Source of the DNA: Candidatus Poribacteria bacterium
Lineage (GTDB): Bacteria; Poribacteria; WGA-4E; WGA-3G
Length of the DNA: 60,382 nt
Reading direction: 5' to 3'
Assembly (NCBI GenBank): GCA_022827625.1
Contig: JAJEIE010000007.1
Span: 1-60,382, forward strand
Under the pieces are notes generated by a model, which was not told the DNA's origin, searched no databases, and worked only from the letters and a program-made list of their open reading frames with translations. The position numbers and the translations under genes were made by a program. Within the stretch, counting starts at the first letter, position 1, and each line of letters begins with the position of its first letter. Shown in pieces: positions 25,699 to 34,727 of this stretch.

Positions 25699-27792
25699 TC
25701 AGTCCATAGAACCAGCAACCAGCACGAGGTCAACAATGTTAACAACACCATCGCCGTTTACATCTCCAACACCGCCGCCAGTCTCTCCGAAATGTGAGGC
25801 AACCAATACCAAATCCTGAATGTTTACCACGCCATCGCCGTTTAGATCCGGTTGTCCGGCGATGGGTGCCGCTGCAAGATCGATATCAACTATAACTTCA
25901 GGTAGAAACATCCTTCTCTGTTTTGCTTGTAGGTCCAAAATCGGTGAGGTATCCTGGATCGGGTTGTCCGCAAGGCGTAACTCCTTTAAGGTATACAAAT
26001 CACTAAGGGGTTGGACATCACGGACCTGATTGTCATTAAGATATAAATCCGTTAAACTCGTCAAGTTAGCGAGTGGACTGACGTCAATTATTTGATTACT
26101 ATCCAGTGCTAATTCCTCTAATTCCGTTAGGTTTGCGAGTGGACGCACATCGACAATCTCATTGTCACTGAGTATTAAAATCCCTTCAAATTCCGTTAGG
26201 TTTGCGAGTGGACGCACATCAATGATGCGATTACCAGAGAGATTTAGTGATGTTATGTTAATCAGGTTTGTAAGTGGACTCACATCAATGATTTGGTTAC
26301 CCTGGAGTGCCAACCGCTCCAATTTCGTCAAGCCTGCGAGTGGACTCACATCAACGATTGGATTGCCCGTGAGACGTAAGTGGACCAGGTTATTCAAGTT
26401 TGCGAGCGGTCCTACATCAACAATTGAATTTATCTGAAGTTCCAGATACCTTAAATTCGTCAAGCCTGCGAGTGGGGTCACATCCATTAGTTCTCGATTA
26501 CCAGTAAGTCCTAAATGGTTTAGATTGGTCAAGTTTGCGAGTGGTCTCACATTCATGATTTGGTTGTACTGGAGTGATAACCCCTCCAATTCCGTCAAGC
26601 CTCTGAGTGGACTCACGTTAGTTATTGAATTCCCTGGAAGGCTTAATGTTCTTAGATTTGTTGCATGTTCCAATCCAGTGATGTCTGTTATCTGGTAGTA
26701 CCCGGCAATCAGAAATGTTAAATTTTCCATTGCTTGTTGAGTGAGTGGCTCTCCCGGTGCTATACCGAGTGCATGTCGCACGACACCTTCAAGAACAGCG
26801 TCTGGCATCCACGCTGCATCATCTGCCCCTGCAATAAGAATATCTAAACTCCGCAGATTCTGGAGATTAGCGAGAGGAGTCGTATTTTGAATTGGATTCA
26901 ACGCAAGTGTTAAGGAAAATAGGTTCAAATGCCTTAGGGGTGCAATATTGCGTATTTGATTGCCATGGAGTGTTAACTGCCCCAGTCGCGTCAAGTTTGC
27001 GAGGGGCCTCACATCAACGATTTCATTCAGCTCGAGTCGTAAATACACCAACTGCGTCAGGTTTGCGAGCGGACTCACATCAACGATTTGATTTTCATAA
27101 AGTTCTAAAAACCGTAGTCGCGTCAAGTTTGCGAGGGGCCTCACATCAGTGATTTGATTGTTAGAGAGGGCTAAATGCTGTAGCTGTGTCAGGTTTGCGA
27201 GCGGACTCACATCAGTGAGTGGGTGATTCCTGCTGAGCCATAGTTCTGTTAGGTTCGTCAAGTTTGCGAGCGGTCTGATATCACTTATGAAATTGCTCAT
27301 AGCCCTTAAGAACGTTAGTGCCTTCAACCCGACAAGTGGACTCACATCAGTAATCTTGTTAGACGAGAGTTCTAACCTTTCCAGTTTTTTCAATCCCGCG
27401 AGTGGCCTCACATCAATAATTAGATTAGTAGCAAGCGTTAATACTCTTAATTCCGTTAAATTTGCGAGCGGACTGATATCGACTATTTGATTCCGATAAA
27501 GGTCTAAGCTCCTTAAATTCGTCGCATATTCTAATCCGGTGAGATAGACTATCTGACTGCCCGGCTGCCTCTGTATGAGCGCGGAACGGTCAGCTTCCAG
27601 TTCAATTAAACCTTGCATTGCTTGCTGTGTGAGGGGTGTCCCTGCTGCGAGGTTAAGGGCGTCTCGTACCTTTGCTCTTAAGTTCGGGTCGGGCATCCAC
27701 ACCGTCTCATCTTGCGCCGAGGTAACATTAAGCCAACAGCTGAGCATGATGAATACTATAAGGCATGTGTAAAAGTATTTCATTAAGTTCAT
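25699..27792 (-). CDS. Exported leucine-rich repeat protein with C-terminal dockerin
   Basis: 697 residues; ATG after GGGAGAG. Signal peptide (MNLMKYFYTCLIVFIMLSCW, ending NVTSAQ). Two LRR modules each open with a WMPD cap (VWMPDPNLRAKVRDALNL, AWMPDAVLEGVVRHALGI) and PLTQQAM, then about 11 and 10 repeats of LxNLTxLxxLxLxxNxIxDVSPLA. The C-terminus is a type I dockerin: DLNGDGVVNIQDLVLVASHF and DVNGDGVVNIVDLVLVAGS carry the two calcium loops. Dockerins bind cohesins, and a cohesin-like domain occurs in the protein at 9.7-12.5 kb, so surface assembly between them is possible. The cap and repeats closely resemble the extracytoplasmic part of the sigma-LRR fusion. Confidence 0.93.
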   Translation of the reverse strand: MNLMKYFYTCLIVFIMLSCWLNVTSAQDETVWMPDPNLRAKVRDALNLAAGTPLTQQAMQGLIELEADRSALIQRQPGSQIVYLTGLEYATNLRSLDLYRNQIVDISPLANLTELRVLTLATNLIIDVRPLAGLKKLERLELSSNKITDVSPLVGLKALTFLRAMSNFISDIRPLANLTNLTELWLSRNHPLTDVSPLANLTQLQHLALSNNQITDVRPLANLTRLRFLELYENQIVDVSPLANLTQLVYLRLELNEIVDVRPLANLTRLGQLTLHGNQIRNIAPLRHLNLFSLTLALNPIQNTTPLANLQNLRSLDILIAGADDAAWMPDAVLEGVVRHALGIAPGEPLTQQAMENLTFLIAGYYQITDITGLEHATNLRTLSLPGNSITNVSPLRGLTELEGLSLQYNQIMNVRPLANLTNLNHLGLTGNRELMDVTPLAGLTNLRYLELQINSIVDVGPLANLNNLVHLRLTGNPIVDVSPLAGLTKLERLALQGNQIIDVSPLTNLINITSLNLSGNRIIDVRPLANLTEFEGILILSDNEIVDVRPLANLTELEELALDSNQIIDVSPLANLTSLTDLYLNDNQVRDVQPLSDLYTLKELRLADNPIQDTSPILDLQAKQRRMFLPEVIVDIDLAAAPIAGQPDLNGDGVVNIQDLVLVASHFGETGGGVGDVNGDGVVNIVDLVLVAGSMD

Positions 27793-27942
27793 GGTTTCTC
27801 TCCCAATTCTCTAGGCTTAGGAACAGAACTTTTCGTCGAATAATATAAGCATCCCGATAAAAATGCGATAAATTGCCTGTCTATCTCTATGCTTTGCTAT
27901 AGTGTCAACTTGCCTTGCTAATTCCTGTTCGGCTACAGATAT

Positions 27943-29259
27943 TCACTGTGATTCCAAGGCAAAACAGACAAGGCGATCTTTGCCTCGAATATATAACAGT
28001 CCATTTGACAATGCGGGTGCCGACCATGCCGGATACTCTATAAATTGTCTCCCGTTTTCGTCTCTTGGCACTGCTTCGGAAATGATCTCCATCTTTTCAG
28101 GGGTACATTTGAGAAGCATCAATCGTCCATATTCACCGAGGTAGATGAAATGGTTGTGCACCCAAAGTAAGGATGCCCGTTCATCAACGCGTTGTCCCCA
28201 TACGACTTTACCTGTCTTGAATTCGACGCACCGCAGTTCTGCACCGCTGGCATGCCGGTTGCTGCAGGCGTAGAGATAGCCTTCGTGATGAATGGCGGTG
28301 TTCCAGTGCAGCCGCATGGATTGGTCTCGGCGGCGCGGCGAATCTTTCCAAACAACCTTGTAGCCCCCTGGATAGACTTGGAGGACAGAACTGCCGACCT
28401 CGTAAGATTCACTGATAAATACGAGATCGTCAGCAACAACCGGATTTGAGGCATTGACGGATTCAATCCTCGGACAGCGCCACGGATAGTGGAAGTCGAG
28501 TTTCCCAGTTGCCGGTTCAAAACCGATGAGTCCACCACGGGCAAACATGAATCCCCAACGACGTCCATCAATGGTTGTCGTGATGGGACTGGCGTAACTC
28601 GCTAATTCGTCACTGATTTCATAAACGACTTTCCCGGTCCGTTTGTTGAACGCGACGATGCCGGTACCGTTTGGCGGTGGATTACCGTTTGATGCCCAAA
28701 TATTTTTCGGGGTACCCGGTGGAGAACCCCCAATTTGGGCAATAAGTAAATCGCCTTCAACAATCGGTGTTGAAGCGGTCCCGAAAAAGTTTTGGACGAC
28801 ATTGTAATGGGCTGCCGTATCCACTTTCCATAACAGGTTTCCGTCCGAAACATTCAGGCAGTGCAACTTTCCCTGAACCCCGAAGATATAGACCCGTTCT
28901 CCATCAACAACAGGACAGGACCGCGGTCCGTTGTTATATCCGTACATATCTTCGTAGTCTGTCGGATATTCAAATCGCCAAATCTCCGTACCGGTGTTGC
29001 TTTCCATGCAGGTGAGGCGCGCCATGTCGCCGTGCCGTGCGAAGATAAACAACCGTCCGTCTGCGATGGTAGGTGCCCCGTAGCTGGTACCGATTTTCTT
29101 GTGCCATACGACCGGAGGTCCTGTGTTTTTCCATGGCGCGATCTCTATCTTCTCTTGCGATTTGCCGTTTCGTTCTGGACCGAGAAAATCGTTCCAATCC
29201 GCCAACACGGTTAGTGGGAGGCTTAGGAATAATAATAAGACGCGCGCCGATGTCCTCAC
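27943..29259 (-). CDS. Exported PQQ-binding-like beta-propeller protein
   Basis: 438 residues; GTG start overlapping the TGA of the upstream gene by four bases (GTGA), with GAGGAGG seven bases before it. Signal peptide MRTSARVLLLFLSLPLTVLA, then WNDFLGPERNGKS, the usual opening of planctomycete-type PQQ-like propellers. Repeated blades follow: YGAPTIADGRLFIFARHGD, LTCMESNTGTEIWRFEYP, LHCLNVSDGNLLWKVDTA, VVYEISDELASYASPITT. No catalytic signature of PQQ alcohol dehydrogenases is present, so this is probably a binding or scaffold propeller. The overlap implies an operon with the mannonate-dehydratase-like enzyme. Confidence 0.88.
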   Translation of the reverse strand: MRTSARVLLLFLSLPLTVLADWNDFLGPERNGKSQEKIEIAPWKNTGPPVVWHKKIGTSYGAPTIADGRLFIFARHGDMARLTCMESNTGTEIWRFEYPTDYEDMYGYNNGPRSCPVVDGERVYIFGVQGKLHCLNVSDGNLLWKVDTAAHYNVVQNFFGTASTPIVEGDLLIAQIGGSPPGTPKNIWASNGNPPPNGTGIVAFNKRTGKVVYEISDELASYASPITTTIDGRRWGFMFARGGLIGFEPATGKLDFHYPWRCPRIESVNASNPVVADDLVFISESYEVGSSVLQVYPGGYKVVWKDSPRRRDQSMRLHWNTAIHHEGYLYACSNRHASGAELRCVEFKTGKVVWGQRVDERASLLWVHNHFIYLGEYGRLMLLKCTPEKMEIISEAVPRDENGRQFIEYPAWSAPALSNGLLYIRGKDRLVCFALESQ

Positions 29260-30275
29260 GCGGCGACCTCCTCATTTGCTCGCTTCACGAGTGCATTCAT
29301 ATAGGCGATCGTGTACGCTGTTCCGATGCGACCGTCACCGCCCATTTGTGGGATATGGTCAGGGATCAGCACGCCGTTGAAATTGACCTCGCGGAGGGCT
29401 TTCGCGACTTGGTACATATCCTGATAACCGTTGTCAACGAAGGTCTCAACGAAATGCGGCAGCGGTTGATCTACATTGCGGAAATGGACTTTGAAGATTT
29501 TGCCCCGTTCACCGAAGTAGCGGATGGATTCAATAACATCTTTGCCCATAAGCTCGCCGCCCTCCAACCAACAACCTACACAAAAACACATCCCGACATT
29601 CGGACTATCAGCGATTTCGAGTGCGCGTTTATAGCCCTCAAAACTGCTGAAGATACACCTCGGAATGCCAGCGAGATGCACTGCGGGCGGATCGTCAGGG
29701 TGAATACCTATCATCACACCCGCTTCCTCAGCCACTGGTGCGGCCTGTTTGATGAAGTAGGTGTAGTTATCCCAAATTTCCTCTTCACTGAACTCGCGAC
29801 CGTGTGAGAGCGGCATCCCATAGTGTTTACCGCCCCAGTGTCCGACATCGGCAGCATCAAGGTTGAATGCCCTTGCGCTCGCGCCACCGCGGGTGGTCTC
29901 ACGTTCCGTGCTCCAGATGCCGTTCCCCATGTGGGCATACGTCGTATACGGGATCCCTGCTCTGCCGAGGTCCCGAATGTACCGTTTGTACTGCTCAACC
30001 TTTGCGTCTCGGTTTTCTAAGTTAAGCACTATCCCGTCCTGATTGTGGACATCGCTGTTGCCGAATCCGTAAATTTTGAGTCCAGCGTTCTCGAAAATCT
30101 CACGACGGCTCATGAAATAGTCGTAGTTCGCATTTTCACCGTTCGTCCAGAGGACAACGTATTCAACGTCCATCTGCTTCGCGAGCTGCAGGTCAGCCTC
30201 ACTCGGTTCTGGTGACATCTGTGCCGTAACTTTCATACCGGGTTCAATTTTGCTTAACGGATTCTGAGTTGCCAT
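29256..30275 (-). CDS. Mannonate dehydratase-like (UxuA family) TIM-barrel enzyme
   Basis: 339 residues; ATG after GGAGG. Landmarks of the UxuA/sugar-isomerase-like barrel: GIHPDDPP (about residue 195), GMCFCVGCWLEGG, KIFKVHFRNVDQPLPHFVET and GVLIPDHIPQMGGD. The His, Cys, His and Asp in these motifs match the metal site I recall for UxuA. UxuA removes water from D-mannonate to give 2-keto-3-deoxygluconate in hexuronate breakdown. Length and motifs fit, but no other hexuronate genes are present, so a related sugar acid is possible. It lies upstream of the propeller gene and downstream of a sulfatase on the same strand. Confidence 0.82.
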   Translation of the reverse strand: MATQNPLSKIEPGMKVTAQMSPEPSEADLQLAKQMDVEYVVLWTNGENANYDYFMSRREIFENAGLKIYGFGNSDVHNQDGIVLNLENRDAKVEQYKRYIRDLGRAGIPYTTYAHMGNGIWSTERETTRGGASARAFNLDAADVGHWGGKHYGMPLSHGREFSEEEIWDNYTYFIKQAAPVAEEAGVMIGIHPDDPPAVHLAGIPRCIFSSFEGYKRALEIADSPNVGMCFCVGCWLEGGELMGKDVIESIRYFGERGKIFKVHFRNVDQPLPHFVETFVDNGYQDMYQVAKALREVNFNGVLIPDHIPQMGGDGRIGTAYTIAYMNALVKRANEEVAA

Positions 30276-30376
30276 TTTATGCCTCCATTTGGGTTGCGGG
30301 TTATAAGTTATAAGTTATAAGTTAAGAGGTTTTTTCGTAACAATCTTCCCAATAACCAGAAATCAACCACCACTAA

Positions 30377-31774
30377 CTATTCCTCGTCGCCAGCCGCTGC
30401 TTTGAGTCTATAGAGTTCTGCTGTCAATTCGGGGACAATATCTGCATAAGCGGGATCGTCGTAGACGCTGCACATCTCGTTCGGGTCCTTCTCCAGATCA
30501 AAGAGTTCCCATTCCGGCTCTTTCGGTTCATCAATAGATCCGGTTGTACCGAGTGCTTCGCCGTAGTAATAGATGAGTTTATAGCGGTGCGTCCGTATCC
30601 CGTAGTGTGCTGGAACATAGTGATGTGTGAGATGCATCCAGTAACGGTAATACATCGAAGTCCGCCAATCCTCCGAGGTTTCGCCATTAAGGATAGGACG
30701 TAAACTCGTGCCTTGCATATCATCTGGGATTGGGACACCGGCGTAGTCAAGCCAAGTCTCTGCGAAATCTATGTTCAACGCCATTGCGTCCGAAGAACTC
30801 CCAGCTTGAATTTCACGCGGATAACGGATAAGGAAAGGCATCCGTAGAGATTCTTCATACATGAACCGCTTGTCATACCAACCGTGATCGCCTAAGAAAA
30901 AGCCTTGGTCGGAAGTATAAATAATCATCGTATCATCAGCAATACCTTCAGCGTCCAGATAATCAAGCACCCGTCCGACATTATCATCAATCGAGGCGAC
31001 ACACCGGAGATACTCTTTGATGTAACGCTGATACTGCCAGTTTGCCAATTCCTTCTCCGACAATCCATCAGGCGGTGGACCGAGTGTATCAATCTTGAGG
31101 TCACTTTCGGTCATGTGTCCAAAGACGCGCATCTTTGCCTCTTTCGCAGCGTTTGAACGGTTCGCGTAATCGTCGAAGAAGTTATCCGGCATCGGCACAT
31201 CCTCATCCTCGAACATGTGGGCGTGCTTTTCGTCCGAGTCCCAGGGTCGGTGTGGTGCCTTATGATGACACATCAGAAAGAAAGGTCGTTCCTTGTCCCG
31301 ATTCTGGAGCCATTCCAATGAAAAATCGGTGATAATGTCGGTGGCATAACCTTCATGGGTCGTTCTCCCTTCAGGTGTGAGCATCACAGGGTCGTGGTAG
31401 AGTCCTTGTCCCGGCAAGACGTTCCAGTAGTCAAAACCGGTTGGATCCGCATCGCCACCGTGTCCGAGGTGCCATTTGCCTACCATGGCTGTCTGATAGC
31501 CGCTTGATCGCAGCATCTTCGCAACATTCGGTTTCCTGCCATCAAGCGGGTCAGACAACGTCTTCACACCGTTGAGGTGGCTGTGTTTCCCTGTCAAAAT
31601 ATTCGCACGGCTCGGTGTGCAAATGGAGTTCACACAAAAGCAGTTTTGAAGGATCATACCGCCCTCTGCGATACGATCGAGGTTGGGGGTCTGGTTAATC
31701 CGACTGCCGTAGCTGCTAATAGCGTGTGATGCATGGTCGTCGGACATGATGAATAGGATGTTAGGTCTGCTCAA
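30377..31774 (-). CDS. Sulfatase (arylsulfatase/GlcNAc-6-sulfatase-like)
   Basis: 465 residues. It starts with a TTG after AAAGGAG. The metal-binding N-terminus PNILFIMSDDHA is followed by the formylglycine site C-T-P-S-R at residues 52-56 (ICTPSRANILTG). Later motifs are MVGKWHLGH, MCHHKAPHRPWD, IYTSDQGFFLGDHGWYDKR and RYPREI. The Cys of CTPSR must be oxidised by a maturase; none is in the window. There is no signal peptide at this start, so it would be cytoplasmic unless the start is wrong. Sulfatases clip sulfate from polysaccharides such as sponge or algal glycans, which fits the other glycan-related genes. Confidence 0.94.
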   Translation of the reverse strand: MSRPNILFIMSDDHASHAISSYGSRINQTPNLDRIAEGGMILQNCFCVNSICTPSRANILTGKHSHLNGVKTLSDPLDGRKPNVAKMLRSSGYQTAMVGKWHLGHGGDADPTGFDYWNVLPGQGLYHDPVMLTPEGRTTHEGYATDIITDFSLEWLQNRDKERPFFLMCHHKAPHRPWDSDEKHAHMFEDEDVPMPDNFFDDYANRSNAAKEAKMRVFGHMTESDLKIDTLGPPPDGLSEKELANWQYQRYIKEYLRCVASIDDNVGRVLDYLDAEGIADDTMIIYTSDQGFFLGDHGWYDKRFMYEESLRMPFLIRYPREIQAGSSSDAMALNIDFAETWLDYAGVPIPDDMQGTSLRPILNGETSEDWRTSMYYRYWMHLTHHYVPAHYGIRTHRYKLIYYYGEALGTTGSIDEPKEPEWELFDLEKDPNEMCSVYDDPAYADIVPELTAELYRLKAAAGDEE

Positions 31775-31815
31775 CTTTTTCTCCTTTATCGATTTTTTCG
31801 TAGAAAATTTTCTTT

Positions 31816-32595
31816 CTATGGTAATCGGTCGGCGTTTAACGGTGGTGGTGGCGGTGCTTCAGCGAGCGTATACCCATGCACTTTTGCCCCTTGTTGTCGT
31901 TGATGCCATTTCAATTGCATATCACACCACTGTGTCCATACCTGCCGCTCTTTGGCAGCCCCCTTTATACGACTGAGTGTCTCTTGGTAACTGGAGAGGA
32001 AGGCATGTATACCGGCGATAATAGCAAAGTCAGGGAAGGAATTCACGAGATAAGCGGCTGTTTCCCTAATTCCGTTGCCGGGTTGCATAATAATAGCGAG
32101 CAGGGCAAAAGCAGAATACCAACATGAGAAATGAACAACAAAACGTATCAGGCACCGGCGCAGGTGTGACAAAATGCTTTGAGTGCTCCTGAAATATGCA
32201 TCGGTTCGCTTATGTTCCGATGTGACCGGCGACTCTCCAAGCATCTCTCCTTCTGCGATTGCATGCTCTTGCTGGCGGTACCAGGGTGTCCACGTCTGCC
32301 GTTCTTTAGCAATACCTTTTAAACGGCCCTGTACTGTCCGCCAACTGATAATGAACGCGCAGGGTATAGCAATCTTATATACCTCGAATGTGAAATCACG
32401 AACAATCTCTCCGATGATGAGCGAAAGGGCTTTCTGGATGGATTCTGCCGCAACGACATCTGGCCACGTACCGTATATGAAGGGGTCATCTGAGAGCGTG
32501 GCTAATGCAGAAAATGAAATCCAGCTCGTGACCAGAGAAATGATAAAGGTTTTCACGTTGGACCCCAGGAATACCAAGTTTTCTGGGAATTTCAT
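31816..32595 (-). CDS. Membrane protein with internal duplication, unknown function
   Basis: 259 residues; ATG preceded by GAGGCGAAAA. About four hydrophobic segments (around 8-33, 68-86, 150-170, 185-205). Two halves repeat each other: SWRTVQGRLKGIAKERQTWT in the first corresponds to YQETLSRIKGAAKERQVWTQ in the second, each followed by a charged stretch with W and Q/E. The end is Pro-rich (AEAPPPPPLNADRLP). I know no family. The repeated amphipathic KGxAKERQxWTxW motif next to a membrane helix may be a membrane-surface or protein-binding element. It stands between the sulfatase and a PotD-like gene. Confidence 0.75.
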   Translation of the reverse strand: MKFPENLVFLGSNVKTFIISLVTSWISFSALATLSDDPFIYGTWPDVVAAESIQKALSLIIGEIVRDFTFEVYKIAIPCAFIISWRTVQGRLKGIAKERQTWTPWYRQQEHAIAEGEMLGESPVTSEHKRTDAYFRSTQSILSHLRRCLIRFVVHFSCWYSAFALLAIIMQPGNGIRETAAYLVNSFPDFAIIAGIHAFLSSYQETLSRIKGAAKERQVWTQWCDMQLKWHQRQQGAKVHGYTLAEAPPPPPLNADRLP

Positions 32596-32639
32596 AGTCT
32601 TTTCGCCTCACATTATAAAGACCTTTTCGGCACAATTCG

Positions 32640-33671
32640 CTATTTTGCCTTTATTTCTTCCCATGCACGATTATAGTGTCGCGTAAAGTCTCCAGGGTCT
32701 TTCAACCACTCAAGAGAGTCCAGAACCTCTTTTGGCGGATAGATGAATTTGTGCATCCGCAGATGTTCCGGTAGATATTCTTTCGCCGTAGGGACACAGG
32801 TTCCATATTTCGTAAAAGCCGTAATCTTAGCGTTGACTTCAGGACGCAAGAGATAGTTAATAAACTGTTCAGCAAGTTCCTTATGCGGTGCGGATTTCGG
32901 AATACAGATTGCGTCAATAAATTGGCTTGAGCCTTCTTTCGGAATGACGTATCGGATCGTAGGGCGAGTTTCAGTCGCCCGAAACGCATCCCCACTCCAG
33001 CAGTGTGCCATAACGACATCCCCGGCGATAAGGAGTTCTTCGGCTTCGCTCTTGTACTGTTTGACGAGCGGTTTCTGGTCAATGAGTTTCTCTTTTGCTG
33101 CTTTGATCTCCTCTGGATCGGTTGTGTTGAGACTGTATCCAAGCAGTTTAAGCGCAGCACCGATCGTTTCACGTTGGTCATCAAGCATACTGAATTGGTT
33201 CTTATATTGTGTATCCCAAAGCACCGTCCAACTGTCAGGACCCGGTGAAACGACAGCCGAATCGTAGGCAATACCTGCGGTGCCGAATGTATAAGGGACG
33301 GAATATCGGTTTTCAGCATCAAAGTATTTGTTGAGGAACAGTGGACTGATGTTCTGAAAGTTCGGGATGTTTTCGCGGTTCAATTCCGCTAACAGATTCT
33401 GCTTGGTGAGAATTGATACCATATAGTCAGAAGGCATGATAATATCGTAACCTGTCGCGCCCGCTAACAACTTCGCAAGAAGGTCCTCGTTGCTGGCATA
33501 AGTATCAACAAGGACGGTAACGCCATATTCCTTTTCAAATCCCTCGCGAATGTCATCGCTGACGTAGCCTGCCCACGTAAAGACATTGAGTTGTTTTTTT
33601 TGCTCATCGCAATTGCTGCAGATGAAAAGTGTGAGGAGTAGCGCTGCTGAAAGGATATATTTGTTGCGCAT
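32640..33671 (-). CDS. potD: Spermidine/putrescine-binding lipoprotein (PotD-like)
   Basis: 343 residues; ATG after GGAGAAAAT. The N-terminus is a lipoprotein signal (LLLTLFICSNC, Cys about residue 21), then KQLNVFTWAGYVSDDIREGF, the usual start of PotD/PotF-type periplasmic binding proteins. YASNEDLLAKLLAGATGYDI, MPSDYMVSILTKQNLL, YSVPYTFGTAGIAYDS and YVIPKEGSSQFIDAICIPKS are further family landmarks. It would capture polyamines for an ABC importer. No potABC genes are in the window, so the permease lies elsewhere or the protein is a sensor. Polyamine specificity is likely, not proven. Confidence 0.9.
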   Translation of the reverse strand: MRNKYILSAALLLTLFICSNCDEQKKQLNVFTWAGYVSDDIREGFEKEYGVTVLVDTYASNEDLLAKLLAGATGYDIIMPSDYMVSILTKQNLLAELNRENIPNFQNISPLFLNKYFDAENRYSVPYTFGTAGIAYDSAVVSPGPDSWTVLWDTQYKNQFSMLDDQRETIGAALKLLGYSLNTTDPEEIKAAKEKLIDQKPLVKQYKSEAEELLIAGDVVMAHCWSGDAFRATETRPTIRYVIPKEGSSQFIDAICIPKSAPHKELAEQFINYLLRPEVNAKITAFTKYGTCVPTAKEYLPEHLRMHKFIYPPKEVLDSLEWLKDPGDFTRHYNRAWEEIKAK

Positions 33672-33730
33672 ATTTTCTCCGTAATGTTGACAAGGTCTGT
33701 TATCTGTGCTAACCTACGTACGCAGGATAC

Positions 33731-34096
33731 TTATTCGTCGGACGCTTCAGTCGGTAGTCCTTCGGCTTTCCAACCGCGAAAGCCGCCGGTTAGCACTGAA
33801 ACATTTTCGTATCCCATGTTTTTTAGGGTATGTGCGGAGAGCGTTGCACGGGTGCCGCCCCCGCAGTACGTGACAATATGCGTATCTGCATCAGACACAA
33901 TCTCGTCGATATCGAGTTCAAGGTATCCGCGTGGGAGTGAAACGGCATTCGGTAAGTGTTCTTCATCGTAATCGGGTTCATCTCGCACATCTATGATAAC
34001 AACGGGTTGTTCCGTTTCTGTGAGTTCGTCTGTGGAGATGTGTCCAACGTTTGCTTTTGCTTCTGCAACGAGTTCTTCAAGGGTTTTCAGGGACAT
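33731..34096 (-). CDS. Single-domain rhodanese
   Basis: 121 residues from the ATG at 34094-34096, chosen because GGAGG lies ten bases upstream; the frame is open further but without a start signal. The rhodanese fold is clear: VVIIDVRDEPDYDEEHLPNA, LPRGYLELDI, and the active loop HIVTYCGGGTRATLSAH with the catalytic Cys at about residue 82, followed by GFRGWKAEGLP. Rhodaneses carry a persulfide and pass sulfur to acceptors such as cyanide, thioredoxin or sulfur-trafficking proteins. There is no signal peptide, so it is cytoplasmic. Confidence 0.92.
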   Translation of the reverse strand: MSLKTLEELVAEAKANVGHISTDELTETEQPVVIIDVRDEPDYDEEHLPNAVSLPRGYLELDIDEIVSDADTHIVTYCGGGTRATLSAHTLKNMGYENVSVLTGGFRGWKAEGLPTEASDE

Positions 34097-34282
34097 AGCT
34101 TTCCTCCAAGTGGGTTGAAAATTGCTGATTAAAATTGAGGGAATTTGGGTGTCGTTATAAGCCAAAACCAGTCTTTGCAAAATATAACACAATATGATGG
34201 ATGCGTCAACATTTTTTCCTGTGGCTTACAAAACTGAATGTCATGATTGGGAGATTACTTTCTATAGGAAAAGAGGAGAAAA

Positions 34283-34726
34283 ATGGAATTGCTTAAAAAA
34301 TCTGTGCAGTCCGTGCTTGAAAAGGATCGGATTGGGAGTCCAGTGTTCTTACGGTGTGTCCTTCACATCGCTGATGAAGGCGAGAATTTACTGGCACCAA
34401 TGGCAGAGGTTGCTGCGCTTGCGAATGAATGGATACCCTCACAACCTACGTATGTCTATGCCCAAGGAGATGCAGAGGCAACGCAGGTTACGATAATGGT
34501 TCACTATGTAGGCGGACAGATGGCACTGTTAAGCGTCAATCGGGTTGATATGCAAACAGCAATTGACATGATGTTAGTCGGTAATAAAGGGGTCATCTAC
34601 CACGAAACGCCGATAGGCAGACATTACGCGAACGCCATTCCGCCGGAATTGGACGGCTCAGGTGAACTCACCGGCGCTATTGTGCAATCGCTTGAAAGCG
34701 GTCAACCTATAACCTTGGAGGGCTAA
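34283..34726 (+). CDS. Small conserved-looking protein coupled to a Gfo/Idh gene
   Basis: 147 residues; ATG after AGAGGAGAAAA. It appears to be a soluble alpha/beta protein: VFLRCVLHIADEGENLLAPM, AALANEWIPSQPTYVYAQGD, QVTIMVHYVGGQMALLSVNR, VIYHETPIGRHYANAIPPEL. I recognise no family. The stop at 34724-34726 is one base before the ATG of the oxidoreductase, whose Shine-Dalgarno lies inside this gene, so translation is coupled. A functional link with that enzyme is likely; the mechanism is unknown. Confidence 0.8.
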   Translation: MELLKKSVQSVLEKDRIGSPVFLRCVLHIADEGENLLAPMAEVAALANEWIPSQPTYVYAQGDAEATQVTIMVHYVGGQMALLSVNRVDMQTAIDMMLVGNKGVIYHETPIGRHYANAIPPELDGSGELTGAIVQSLESGQPITLEG

Positions 34727-34727
34727 C

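Noticed and set aside
27943-29259. A second PQQ alcohol dehydrogenase
   Set aside because: It has propeller blades but none of the vicinal cysteines, catalytic Asp or W-D-x-D motifs seen in the gene at 55.9 kb.
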